Positions 11,700 through 20,142 of a DNA stretch of 63,078 nt are shown here, in pieces. Position numbers and translations under genes: made by a program. Source of the DNA: Paracoccaceae bacterium (GTDB lineage Bacteria; Pseudomonadota; Alphaproteobacteria; Rhodobacterales; Rhodobacteraceae). How positions within the stretch are numbered: the stretch's first letter is position 1; each line of letters opens with the position of its first letter. The notes beneath the pieces were generated by a model. That model was given only the letters and a program-made list of their open reading frames with translations, was not told the DNA's origin and did no database searches. The stretch is taken from the NCBI GenBank assembly GCA_020832655.1, contig JAFIEF010000014.1, forward strand, positions 1 through 63,078, read 5' to 3'.

Positions 11700-11745
11700 C
11701 TCTGATCATTGCGCTGCGGCCGGTTCCATCACTGGCCGCAGCACT

Positions 11746-12591
11746 TTAAGGCGCATCCACCACAGAGCTGAGTTGCTGGCCCAGCCCGTCCACCTCCAGC
11801 ATGACCTGATCGCCCGCGCGCAGGAATTGCGGCGGTGTCATGCCCGCGCCCACGCCCGACGGGGTGCCGGTGGCGATGACGTCACCGGGGCGCAATTCGA
11901 AGAATTGCGACATATAGGCGACCAGCGTCACCACCGGAAAGATCATGTCCGATGTGCTGGAATTCTGGCGCAGCGCGTCATTTACCCAGAGCCGCAAACC
12001 CAGCGCCTGGGGGTCGGGGATTTCGTCTGCCGTGACCAGCCACGGGCCGATCTTGCCGAAAGAGGGCGCGGATTTGCCCTTGATCCATTGCCCGCCGCGA
12101 TGCTTTTGGAAATCGCGCTCTGACACGTCATTGACCGCGACATAGCCTGCAATATGGTCGGGCACCTGATCTTCGGTGATGTTCAGTGCGCACTTGCCGA
12201 TCACGATGCCCAGTTCGACCTCCCAATCGGTTTTGGTCGATCCGCGCGGGATGATGATCGGGTCTTGCGGCCCGGCCAGCGCGGTGCTGGCCTTCGAGAA
12301 TATCAGCGGCTCTGCGGGCTTTTCTGCCCCGGTTTCAGCGGCATGAGCGGCATAGTTCAACCCGATGCAATAGAAATTCGGCACATGGGACAGCGGCGCG
12401 CCAAGGCGCGGGCTGCCTTCGACAATCGGCAATGCTGCGGGGTCAAGGCTCTTCAGCCGTGCCAGCGCCTCGGTCGAAACCGTATCCCCGCCCAGATCAG
12501 GGCATGCGCCGGACAGATCGCGCAGCGTGCCGTCAGCGGCCAGAAGCCCTGATTTTTCATGGTCTTGCGGGCCAAAGCGTAGAAGTTTCAT
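11746..12591 (-). CDS. Fumarylacetoacetate hydrolase (FAH) family protein
   Basis: A 281-residue FAH-superfamily enzyme. The C-terminal catalytic fold is complete: YCIGLNYAAHAAE, the metal ligands in KTDWEVELGIVIGK and NDVSERDFQ, and the late VIATGTPSGVGAGM loop. Such enzymes hydrolyse, decarboxylate or hydrate beta-keto or 2-oxo acids (fumarylpyruvate, acylpyruvate, 2-keto-3-deoxy sugar acids) using a divalent metal; the substrate cannot be chosen here. It follows the UspA gene by about 50 bases on the same strand and may share its transcript. Confidence 0.87.
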   Translation of the reverse strand: MKLLRFGPQDHEKSGLLAADGTLRDLSGACPDLGGDTVSTEALARLKSLDPAALPIVEGSPRLGAPLSHVPNFYCIGLNYAAHAAETGAEKPAEPLIFSKASTALAGPQDPIIIPRGSTKTDWEVELGIVIGKCALNITEDQVPDHIAGYVAVNDVSERDFQKHRGGQWIKGKSAPSFGKIGPWLVTADEIPDPQALGLRLWVNDALRQNSSTSDMIFPVVTLVAYMSQFFELRPGDVIATGTPSGVGAGMTPPQFLRAGDQVMLEVDGLGQQLSSVVDAP

Positions 12592-12640
12592 GAAGTTCGG
12601 CTGCCTTGTTGTGAAGGTGGTCTGGTGTCGGCTGCGCCTG

Positions 12641-13102
12641 TCAGCCTCTGGAAATCGTTTCCAGCCGGTCGCGGTTCATCTCGCCCGGAACGATGGTGAT
12701 CGGCACCGGCAAACTGCCGGAATTGCGCACAAGCTGGGTCACGATGGGGCCGGGATTGTTGCCATCACTGCCCGCACCCAGCACCAGAACGGCGATTTCC
12801 GGGTCTGCATCGATCTGGGCCAGAATCTCCTCTACCGGCTCGCCTTCGCGGATTACCAGTTCGGGGTTCAGCCCCTGGCGGTCACGCATCCATTTGGCGA
12901 ACACCTCGAAATGCACTTCGATGCGCTCGCGCGCTTCGGCGCGCATCACATCGCCGACCCCGATCCAGCCCTGAAACTCTTCGGGGCGGACGATTGACAG
13001 GATCTGGACCTCGCCGCCGGTTCTGGCCGCGCGCAAGGCGGCAAAGCGCATCGCGTTCAGGCATTCGCGGCTGTCATCCAGAACGACCAGGAATTTGCGC
13101 AT
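12641..13102 (-). CDS. Universal stress protein, UspA family
   Basis: About 153 residues starting at MRKFLVVLDDSRECLNAMRF, the standard Usp N-terminus. The ATP-binding-type glycine pattern appears as LVLGAGSDGNNPGPIVTQLV followed by SLPVPITIVPG. These cytosolic dimers accumulate under stress and may bind ATP. The open frame extends upstream, but the family start at ATG 13102 is clear; its SD is poorly placed (GTGAGG abuts the ATG). Likely first gene of a two-gene unit with the FAH-family gene. Confidence 0.86.
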   Translation of the reverse strand: MRKFLVVLDDSRECLNAMRFAALRAARTGGEVQILSIVRPEEFQGWIGVGDVMRAEARERIEVHFEVFAKWMRDRQGLNPELVIREGEPVEEILAQIDADPEIAVLVLGAGSDGNNPGPIVTQLVRNSGSLPVPITIVPGEMNRDRLETISRG

Positions 13103-13184
13103 CCTCACCCCGCAACCGGTTGTCGCGCCATCATGGCCAAAAGCCGCGCGGCTGTAAACAGAAACACAAACGGCATTGGCGGTT

Positions 13185-13889
13185 TCACTGCCAGGTGACA
13201 TCGCCCAGAAAGATATAGCCCGCGCCATAGATCGTCTTGATCAGGCGGGGGTTGCGCGGGTCTTCGCCCAGCTTTGTGCGCAGCCGCGAAATGCGCACAT
13301 CCATCGCCCGGTCGAAACTGTCCCCTGCCGCGCCGCCCAGCGAATCGAGCATCTGCGCGCGCGAGATCAGCCGCTTGGGGCTGCCCAGAAACAGGCGCAG
13401 CACCTCGCCCTCGGCATGGCTGAAGGGGGTTTCCGCGCCTTGCGCGTCAATCAGCACATAGCTGTCGAATTTGGCGGTCCAGCCATTGAAACGCGCGGTC
13501 ATCGGCGCGGCTTCGGGCGCGCTTGCCGGTTTGCGCAGCCTTGCGCGGATGCGCGCCACCACTTCGGCCGGGTCAAACGGCTTGATGATGTAGTCATCCG
13601 CCCCCAGCTCCAGCCCGGTGACACGGTCCTGCACCTGCGCCCGCCCGGAAATGATGATGATGGTGGCCCCCGATTCCAGCGCCAGCCGGTGTACCAGTGT
13701 CAGCCCGTCGCGATCAGGCAGCCCCAGATCGACCAGACAGACATCAGGGGTGATGCGCCGCAGCGCTGCTTCGAATTCAGTGGCGCGCGCAAAGCAAGAG
13801 GTTTCGAACCCCGCGTCCTGTAACGCCGAAGACAGGACCGCGCGAATCTCCGGCTCGTCATCGAGAATGGCAATATGCGGTTTGGTCAT
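13185..13889 (-). CDS. OmpR/PhoB-type response regulator
   Basis: A 234-residue two-domain regulator. The receiver domain has the acidic pair in ILDDEPEIR, the phospho-acceptor Asp near residue 52 (CLVDLGLPDRDG) and the lysine in DDYIIKPFDPAEV. The C-terminal winged helix has SHAEGEVLRLFLGSPKRLISR and DVRISRLRTKLGED with TIYGAGYIF. Its ATG overlaps the stop of the upstream kinase gene by four bases (ATGA), so the two are translated together and form a cognate pair. The longer open frame into the kinase gene is rejected. Confidence 0.93.
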   Translation of the reverse strand: MTKPHIAILDDEPEIRAVLSSALQDAGFETSCFARATEFEAALRRITPDVCLVDLGLPDRDGLTLVHRLALESGATIIIISGRAQVQDRVTGLELGADDYIIKPFDPAEVVARIRARLRKPASAPEAAPMTARFNGWTAKFDSYVLIDAQGAETPFSHAEGEVLRLFLGSPKRLISRAQMLDSLGGAAGDSFDRAMDVRISRLRTKLGEDPRNPRLIKTIYGAGYIFLGDVTWQ

Positions 13890-15814
13890 CCATACCCCTT
13901 GAGCAACTGTGCCAGCGCGGCGTCCCCGAAGGGTTTTGTCAGTACCGGAAATTCTGCCGCGGCGGCCTTGTGCAGCCTGTCCTGTGCCGGCAGCGCGGTC
14001 ATCAGGTAAAGCCGCATCATGCCGCGCGCGCGCAACCGGCGCAACAGGTCCAGCCCGGTCAGCGTGCCGGGCAGGTTGATATCGGACACAACCGCGCTCA
14101 GCCCCGGCAGATCGGCCAGGGCAAGCGCCTCGTCGGCGCTGGCGGCCTCTATCACCGAATGCCCCAGTTCGCACAGCATGGCGCGCACGGCTTCGCGGAT
14201 GGTATCGGTATCCTCGACCAGCAGCACCATGCCTGCGCCCCCCTGCTGGCCCGTGGTTTCCACCAGCTTCAGCGGCAGGCGCAGCGCGACCTTTGCGCCG
14301 CCTTCAGGCAGGTTTGACAGCCGCACAGTGCCCCCGGCCAGAGTGGTCTGGTCATAGACCATCGCCAGCCCCAGACCGGACCCATCCACCCCCTTGGTGG
14401 TGAAGAACGGGTCCAGCGCGCGCTCCAGCGCATCGGCACTGAAGCCGGGGCCGGTATCGCTGAGCACCAGTTCCAGCCAAGTATCGGCGACCGGGGCCAC
14501 CTGCAAGCTGATCTGGCCGGAACTACCTGCGATGGCGTCACGGGCGTTCAGGATCAGATTCAACAAGCTGTCCTGCACCATGCCCTGATCAAGCATCACC
14601 ATGCCAAGCTGCGGCGATATCTGCACATCAAGCGAGATCCGGTCCGGCAGGGCGGGGCGGGCCATCAGCAGGATGTCATCCAGAAGCGCCTGAAGATCGG
14701 TGGGTTTGAGATGCAATTCGCGCGGCCCCGAGATCGAGGCGATCCGGTCCAGCAACACCCCGCCGCGGCGTGCTGCGGCCATTGTGGACTGCACCATCGG
14801 GCGCAGGCTGGCGGCCAGATCGTCATGGCGCATCATCTGCCCCTGCAGGCCCAGAATGATCGTCAGCAGATTGCCGAAATCATGCACCAGCCCGGACGAT
14901 AGCTGTGCGGCCAGTTCGCGCTTGCGGGTCTGGGCAAGCGCCGCGCGCGCCTGAGCTTCCTCGGTGACATCCATCGACAGCACATAGATGCCGCGGATCG
15001 GCCCGCCATCGACCTGATCGGGGGTCAGTGCCAGCCGGACCCGCCGCCCGCTTTCGTCATGGGTGAATTCGTGAACCGCGTTTTCGCCCTGAAGAACTGC
15101 ATGCAGGAAGGGCGCGATCTTGTCATAGACGCTGCCCAGAACCTCGTTGGCGGGGCGGCCGATGATGTCCTGCGGCAGGCCCGGAAAGATCGAGGACAGC
15201 CGCCGGTTCGAATAGGTGTAGCACAGATCCCGGTCCATATGGGCGATATGGGCGGGCATCATTTCCGTTGTCAGGCGGGTGCGGGCTTCCATCTCGGTCA
15301 GTTCGCGCTTGGCTTGTTCCAGCGCCGCGTTGGAAGCAGCCAGTGCGCGGTTGGTCTGGGCCAGCCTTTCGGCATGGGCCAGCACCTCGCCCGACAGCTC
15401 TTCAGATCTGGCGCGCAGCAGACCTTCCTGCAACTTGATCTCGGTAATGTCGGTATAGACCGTGACCCAGCCGCCCTGCGGCAGAGGGGCACCTTCGACA
15501 CTGATCCAGCGGCCATTGGCGCGCAGCCGTTCCATGTAGTGCGGCACAAAGGCGCGCGCAGTCTTCACGCGCACCCGCACGGCTTCTTCGGGGTCATCGA
15601 CATGGCCATATTCGCCGCGCCCGACCAGATAGCTGATCGTGTCCTCGAACGCGGCTCCGGGCTGCACCAGATGGTCGGGAAATTCGAACATTTCCTGATA
15701 GCGCCGGTTTGAAACAGCCAGCCGCAGATCACTGTCGAAAATCGACAGCGCCTGCTGGATCATGTTCAGCCCCGCCCCCATCAGGTTTATGCGGGTCATT
15801 TCCGTCAGTGACAC
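13886..15814 (-). CDS. PAS-domain hybrid sensor histidine kinase with C-terminal receiver
   Basis: About 642 residues without an obvious membrane segment, so probably a cytosolic sensor. Two PAS-like modules come first (around residues 15-130 and 170-290), then a coiled-coil linker, the H-box LVHDFGNLLTIILG near residue 310, the ATP-binding domain (LNLILNARDAI for the N-box; SDTGPGFS and GSGLGLAMVYDQ for the G-boxes) and a receiver domain with VSDINLPGTLTG holding the acceptor Asp. I start at GTG 15814 because GGAGG lies six bases upstream; this places the first PAS module at the N-terminus. ATG 15799 is the alternative. The signal is unknown. The internal receiver plus the coupled OmpR-type regulator suggests branched phosphotransfer. 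Confidence 0.9.
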   Translation of the reverse strand: MSLTEMTRINLMGAGLNMIQQALSIFDSDLRLAVSNRRYQEMFEFPDHLVQPGAAFEDTISYLVGRGEYGHVDDPEEAVRVRVKTARAFVPHYMERLRANGRWISVEGAPLPQGGWVTVYTDITEIKLQEGLLRARSEELSGEVLAHAERLAQTNRALAASNAALEQAKRELTEMEARTRLTTEMMPAHIAHMDRDLCYTYSNRRLSSIFPGLPQDIIGRPANEVLGSVYDKIAPFLHAVLQGENAVHEFTHDESGRRVRLALTPDQVDGGPIRGIYVLSMDVTEEAQARAALAQTRKRELAAQLSSGLVHDFGNLLTIILGLQGQMMRHDDLAASLRPMVQSTMAAARRGGVLLDRIASISGPRELHLKPTDLQALLDDILLMARPALPDRISLDVQISPQLGMVMLDQGMVQDSLLNLILNARDAIAGSSGQISLQVAPVADTWLELVLSDTGPGFSADALERALDPFFTTKGVDGSGLGLAMVYDQTTLAGGTVRLSNLPEGGAKVALRLPLKLVETTGQQGGAGMVLLVEDTDTIREAVRAMLCELGHSVIEAASADEALALADLPGLSAVVSDINLPGTLTGLDLLRRLRARGMMRLYLMTALPAQDRLHKAAAAEFPVLTKPFGDAALAQLLKGYG

Positions 15815-15922
15815 GGGGAGCCTCCACCAAGCCTGCACATTGCGCAATACTGGAAAAGCCGGGTCTGCGCAAACAGCCGTGATGACCCCAAGCCATGCCG
15901 GAAGCAGAAAATCGGCATGTAA

Positions 15923-15938
15923 CAATTCGTAAGAATTG
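15923..15938. promoter_or_regulatory. Perfect palindrome, candidate operator upstream of the acyl-CoA ligase/ABC operon
   Basis: CAATTC-GTAA-GAATTG: 6-base arms and a 4-base spacer in an A/T-rich patch of the region between the divergent kinase and ligase genes. It is the right size for a TetR- or GntR-type dimer. No binding protein is identified. Confidence 0.4.
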
Positions 15939-15989
15939 GGCAAAACTGAAGCAAGAATCACCACGCCACATATCGCCAACAGTTTGGTC

Positions 15990-16019
15990 GGGCACAGATC
16001 AGGAGGGTGGTCTGTGCCC
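15990..16019 (+). promoter_or_regulatory. Hairpin in the 5' leader with an SD-like sequence in its loop
   Basis: GGGCACAGA (15990-15998) pairs perfectly with TCTGTGCCC (16011-16019); the 12-base loop contains AGGAGGG. The real SD of the next gene (GGGAGGAG at 16034-16041) lies just downstream and outside the stem. No T-run follows, so a leader element or mRNA-stability hairpin is more likely than a terminator. Confidence 0.4.
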
Positions 16020-16048
16020 AATGACCCGACAAAGGGAGGAGACGTCTC

Positions 16049-18031
16049 GTGAGCGCGACCGCCGCAACCAATTCGGTGCCGGCAGAGCTTTGCTCTGTGC
16101 CTGCACTTCTGGCCCGCAACGCCAGACAATACCCGCTTAACCCCGCCTATCGCGAAAAAGAGTTCGGCATCTGGCAAAGCTGGACATGGGCTGAAACCCA
16201 GGACGAAGTGCGGGCGATGGCGCTGGGATTTCTGGTGCTGGGGATGCAGCAGGGCGACTATGTCGCCATCATCGGGCGCAACCGTCCGGCGCTATACTGG
16301 TCAATGGTTGCAGCGCAGTCGGTGGGGGCGATTCCGGTGCCGCTTTATCAAGACGCGGTGGCAGAAGAGATGGCCTATGTGCTGGACCATTGCGGTGCGC
16401 GCTTTGTCGTGTGCGGCGATCAGGAGCAGGTCGACAAGGTTCTGGAGGTTCAGGAAAAGGTCAAATGCATCGAGGAGATCCTCTATCTCGACAAGCGCGG
16501 CATGCGCAAATACGACCACACCCACATGAACTGGCTGGAAGATGCCATGCGCGAAGGCCGCGCGGCGGAAACGCGCCTCGGGGCAGAGCTGGAAAAGCGC
16601 ATTGCAGCGCTGGGCTGGGACGATACCTGCGTGATGCTTTATACGTCGGGCACCACTGGCAAGCCCAAGGGCGTGGTGCTGAGCAACCGCAATATCATCA
16701 TCACCTCGAAGAACAGTTCTGAATTCGACCATCTGAAACCGGGCGACGAGATTCTGGCCTATCTGCCGATGGCCTGGGTGGGGGATTTCATCTTTGCCAT
16801 CGGGCAGGCCTATTGGACCGGCTTCTGTGTCAACTGCCCGGAATCGGCGCAGACCATGCTGACCGATCTGCGCGAGATCGGGCCGACCTATTACTTTGCC
16901 CCGCCGCGCATCTTTGAAAACATGCTGACCACCGTGATGATCCGCATGGAAGATGCCTCGCCGCTCAAACGGCGCCTGTTCCATTACTTCATGGAACAGG
17001 CCCGCAAGACCGGGCCGAAGCTGCTGGATGGCAAGCCGGTCGGTTTCGGGGACAAGCTGAAATATGCGCTGGGCAATCTGCTGGTCTATGGCCCGCTGAA
17101 AGACACGCTTGGCCTGCGCCGTATCCGTGTGGCCTATACGGCTGGCGAGGCTATCGGGCCGGAAATCTTTGAGTTCTACCGCTCTCTCGGGATCAATCTG
17201 AAGCAGCTCTACGGCCAGACCGAGGCCAGCGTGTTCATTACCCAACAGCCCGATGGCGAGGTCAGAAACGACACGGTTGGCGTCCCGTCACCAGGGGTCG
17301 AGGTGCGCATTGCCGAGAATGGCGAGGTGTTCTACCGCTCGCCCGGCACGTTCGAGAGCTATTACAAGAACCCCGAAAGCACCGCCTCTACCAAAGACCC
17401 AGAAGGCTGGGTCGCTACCGGCGATGCGGGCTTTTTCGAGGAAGGCAGCGGCCATCTGCGCATCATCGACCGCGCCAAGGATGTCGGCAAGATGGCCGAT
17501 GGCGGCATGTTCGCGCCCAAATATGTGGAAAACAAGCTGAAGTTTTTCCCCAATATTCTGGAAGCTGTGGTGTTCGGCAATGACCGCGACCGCTGTGTCG
17601 CCTTCATCAATATCGACCTGTCGGCCGTGGGGTCATGGGCGGAACGCAACAATATCGCCTATTCCAGCTATCAGGAACTTGCCGGCCTCAAGCGCGTGCT
17701 CGACACGATTCAGGAACATGTCGAGACGGTCAATGAAAGCGTGGCGCAGGACGAGATGCTGGCAGGCTGCCAGATCCACCGCTTTCTGGTGCTGCACAAG
17801 GAACTTGACGCCGATGATGGCGAGATGACACGCACCCGCAAGGTCCGCCGCCGCATCGTCGAAGAGAAATTCGCCGATCTGATCGACGCGCTCTATGGTG
17901 GCAAGGACAGCATCTACACCGAAACCGAAGTTACCTATGAAGACGGTCGCAAGGGCAAGCTGAAGGCGACGCTGGAAATCCGCGACGCCAGGGTCTTCGG
18001 TCAGGTGGCCGCGAAGGTGGCGGCGCAATGA
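16049..18031 (+). CDS. AMP-forming long-chain acyl-CoA synthetase family protein
   Basis: A 660-residue ANL-superfamily ligase that activates a carboxylic acid as acyl-AMP and then acyl-CoA. The P-loop-like motif is complete (VMLYTSGTTGKPKGVVLSN, near residues 196-214), as are the A5 block LYGQTEASVF and the hinge region WVATGDAGFFEEG...LRIIDRAKD. The length and the C-terminal extension resemble the long-chain (FadD15/ACSBG-like) group. Translation starts at GTG 16049, seven bases after GGGAGGAG. First gene of an operon with a complete liv-type ABC importer; its stop overlaps the start of the next gene (ATGA). The substrate is unknown; activation of whatever the importer brings in is an inference from context. 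Confidence 0.92.
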   Translation: MSATAATNSVPAELCSVPALLARNARQYPLNPAYREKEFGIWQSWTWAETQDEVRAMALGFLVLGMQQGDYVAIIGRNRPALYWSMVAAQSVGAIPVPLYQDAVAEEMAYVLDHCGARFVVCGDQEQVDKVLEVQEKVKCIEEILYLDKRGMRKYDHTHMNWLEDAMREGRAAETRLGAELEKRIAALGWDDTCVMLYTSGTTGKPKGVVLSNRNIIITSKNSSEFDHLKPGDEILAYLPMAWVGDFIFAIGQAYWTGFCVNCPESAQTMLTDLREIGPTYYFAPPRIFENMLTTVMIRMEDASPLKRRLFHYFMEQARKTGPKLLDGKPVGFGDKLKYALGNLLVYGPLKDTLGLRRIRVAYTAGEAIGPEIFEFYRSLGINLKQLYGQTEASVFITQQPDGEVRNDTVGVPSPGVEVRIAENGEVFYRSPGTFESYYKNPESTASTKDPEGWVATGDAGFFEEGSGHLRIIDRAKDVGKMADGGMFAPKYVENKLKFFPNILEAVVFGNDRDRCVAFINIDLSAVGSWAERNNIAYSSYQELAGLKRVLDTIQEHVETVNESVAQDEMLAGCQIHRFLVLHKELDADDGEMTRTRKVRRRIVEEKFADLIDALYGGKDSIYTETEVTYEDGRKGKLKATLEIRDARVFGQVAAKVAAQ

Positions 18032-18285
18032 CCCCGCCTGTGCACGAACGCCCCAAATTCCCGGTCGCCGCGATCATCGCCCTTGCTGGCCTGATCCTGT
18101 CCTTCGCGGTGGTGCGCTTCTTTCCTGAATTCCTGAAGCCTGCCATCAGCGGCGCGATCACCGGCGCTTTCGGAATACTGGCACTTCAGCGGATCTGGCC
18201 GGGGCTGCCGCTGACGCGCATTCACTACATCATCGGTTCGATCATCGCCTATGGGCTGGTGGTTGGCCTGGTTGGGAGGCTTTGA
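18028..18285 (+). CDS. Small two-helix membrane protein in the ABC/ligase operon
   Basis: 85 residues with two or three hydrophobic stretches (VAAIIALAGLILSFAVVRFF, and IIGSIIAYGLVVGLVGRL at the end). No family is recognised. Its ATG overlaps the ligase stop by four bases and its stop is three bases before the ATPase gene, so it is an integral part of the operon and perhaps an accessory subunit of the transporter. Confidence 0.75.
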   Translation: MTPPVHERPKFPVAAIIALAGLILSFAVVRFFPEFLKPAISGAITGAFGILALQRIWPGLPLTRIHYIIGSIIAYGLVVGLVGRL

Positions 18286-18288
18286 GCG

Positions 18289-19113
18289 ATGCTCGATACA
18301 AACACAGAAGATGGCTACACCACTGCCGATGGCCGCAAGATCGGGGGCGTTGCGATGGAATTGCGCAACATCACCCTGCGCTTTGGCGGTGTGGTGGCGA
18401 TCAAGGATATCAGCTTTGATATCCGCTGGGGGGAAATCCGCGCCATCATCGGGCCCAACGGTGCGGGCAAGTCGTCGATGCTGAACGTGATCTCGGGCTT
18501 CTATCACCCGCAGGAAGGAGAGGTGATCTACAAGGGCTATCGCCGCCCGCGCATGCGCCCCTATCAGGTGGCGCGGCAGGGGATCGCCCGCACCTTTCAG
18601 AATATCGCCCTGTTCGAAGGCATGAGCGTGCTCGACAACATCATGACCGGGCGTCTGCACCACATGAAGGCCAATATCTTCCAGCAGGCGTTGTGGTGGG
18701 GCAAGGCACAACGCGAAGAGCAGGAAAACCGCGAACAGGTCGAGAAGATCATCGATTTTCTGGAAATCCAGCATATCCGCAAGACACCCGTGGCGCGGCT
18801 GCCCTATGGCCTGAAAAAGCGGGTGGAACTGGCCCGTGCGCTGGCTGCCGAACCTTCGATCCTGCTGCTGGATGAGCCGATGGCAGGCATGAATGTCGAA
18901 GAAAAGGAAGACATGTGCCGCTTCATTCTGGATGTGAATGACGAGTTCAACACCACCACTGTTCTGATCGAGCATGACATGGGTGTGGTGATGGACCTGT
19001 CCGACCGAGTGGTGGTGATGGATTACGGCAAGAAGATCGGTGACGGCACCCCGGACGAGGTGCGGGGCAATGAAGAGGTCATCAAGGCCTATCTGGGGGT
19101 GTCACATGACTAA
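18289..19113 (+). CDS. Liv-type ABC transporter ATP-binding protein (LivG-like)
   Basis: 274 residues: Walker A GPNGAGKSSM, Q-loop QVARQGIARTFQNIALF, signature region LPYGLKKRVELARALA (a degenerate LSGGQ, common in LivG), Walker B ILLLDEPMAGMN and H-loop LIEHDMGVV. The C-terminal tail EEVIKAYLG is characteristic of LivG. GGGAGG lies nine bases before the ATG. It pairs with the LivF-like ATPase at 22627 to power import of the ligand bound by the periplasmic protein at 21268. Confidence 0.93.
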   Translation: MLDTNTEDGYTTADGRKIGGVAMELRNITLRFGGVVAIKDISFDIRWGEIRAIIGPNGAGKSSMLNVISGFYHPQEGEVIYKGYRRPRMRPYQVARQGIARTFQNIALFEGMSVLDNIMTGRLHHMKANIFQQALWWGKAQREEQENREQVEKIIDFLEIQHIRKTPVARLPYGLKKRVELARALAAEPSILLLDEPMAGMNVEEKEDMCRFILDVNDEFNTTTVLIEHDMGVVMDLSDRVVVMDYGKKIGDGTPDEVRGNEEVIKAYLGVSHD

Positions 19114-19151
19114 GCAAAGCACAGGGTGCCGGATGACGGGGGAACAGGACC

Positions 19152-20138
19152 ATGCCTGACACGCTTCTTTTCGCGATGGAGGCCGCGCTGAACGGCCTGA
19201 CGGCTGGCGTGATGTATGCGCTTGTGGCGCTGGGTTTCGTGCTGATCTTCAAGGCCAGCGGCATCTTCAACTTTGCCCAGGGGGTGATGGCGCTGTTTGC
19301 CGCGCTGACGCTGGTGGGCTTTCAGTCGGGCCAGATCCCGTTTTCACATCTGATCAATGCGATCCTGGGTACAAGGCTGCACCATTTCGGCTGGAATATG
19401 CCGACGCTTCTGGCGATCCCGGCCACGGTTGCGGTGATGATCCTTCTGGCCATCGTGATCGAGCGTTTCGTGCTCAAACATCTGGTCAATCAGGAACCGA
19501 TCATCCTGTTCATGGCCACCATCGGGCTGGCCTATCTGCTGGAAGGCTTTGGCGACATCATGTGGGGGGCGGAGGTCAAGGCGCTGGATGTGGGCCTGCC
19601 CAAGGGCATGTCCGACACTGTGGATGAGCTGACCTTCAACTGGTTCGGCTATGGCTTCTTCATCGACCGGCTGGAGTTGTGGGCTGCGGGCATCGCTGCC
19701 GTTCTGGTCGCGTCGCTGACGATTTTCTCGCAATACACCAAGCAGGGTCGTGCGCTGCGTGCTGTGGCCGATGACCATCAGGCGGCTTTGTCGGTGGGCA
19801 TCAGCCTGCGCTATATCTGGGTGCTGACCTGGTCGATTGCGGGCATCGTGGCGCTGGTGGCGGGCATCATGTGGGGCTCGAAATCCGGCGTGCAGTTCTC
19901 GCTGTCGCTGATCGCGCTGAAGGCGCTGCCGGTGCTGATCCTGGGTGGCTTCACTTCGATCCCCGGCGCAATTGTCGGCGGGCTGATCATCGGGGTGGGC
20001 GAGAAGCTGTTCGACTTCTTCATGAACCCCATCATCGGCGGCGCGACCGAAAACTGGTTCGCCTATATGCTGGCGCTGGTGTTCCTGCTGTTCCGTCCAC
20101 AAGGCCTGTTTGGCGAAAAGATCATCGAGAGGGTGTAG
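19152..20138 (+). CDS. Liv-type ABC transporter permease (LivH-like)
   Basis: A 328-residue inner-membrane permease with about eight hydrophobic helices. LivH signatures: NGLTAGVMYALVALGFVLIFKASGIFNFAQG at the N-terminus (split here between residues 10 and 40), and GGFTSIPGAIVGGLIIGVGEK near residue 265, with the EAA-like coupling loop TKQGRALRAVADDHQAALSVGI. It follows the ATPase gene by 38 bases and precedes the LivM-like gene by four. Confidence 0.93.
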   Translation: MPDTLLFAMEAALNGLTAGVMYALVALGFVLIFKASGIFNFAQGVMALFAALTLVGFQSGQIPFSHLINAILGTRLHHFGWNMPTLLAIPATVAVMILLAIVIERFVLKHLVNQEPIILFMATIGLAYLLEGFGDIMWGAEVKALDVGLPKGMSDTVDELTFNWFGYGFFIDRLELWAAGIAAVLVASLTIFSQYTKQGRALRAVADDHQAALSVGISLRYIWVLTWSIAGIVALVAGIMWGSKSGVQFSLSLIALKALPVLILGGFTSIPGAIVGGLIIGVGEKLFDFFMNPIIGGATENWFAYMLALVFLLFRPQGLFGEKIIERV

Positions 20139-20142
20139 AGAC

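Noticed and set aside
16021-16140. A possible leader peptide (ATG 16021 after AGGAGGG) overlapping the ligase start
   Set aside because: The spacing from AGGAGGG is 13 bases and the product has no attenuator-like codon run; the frame overlaps the real gene.
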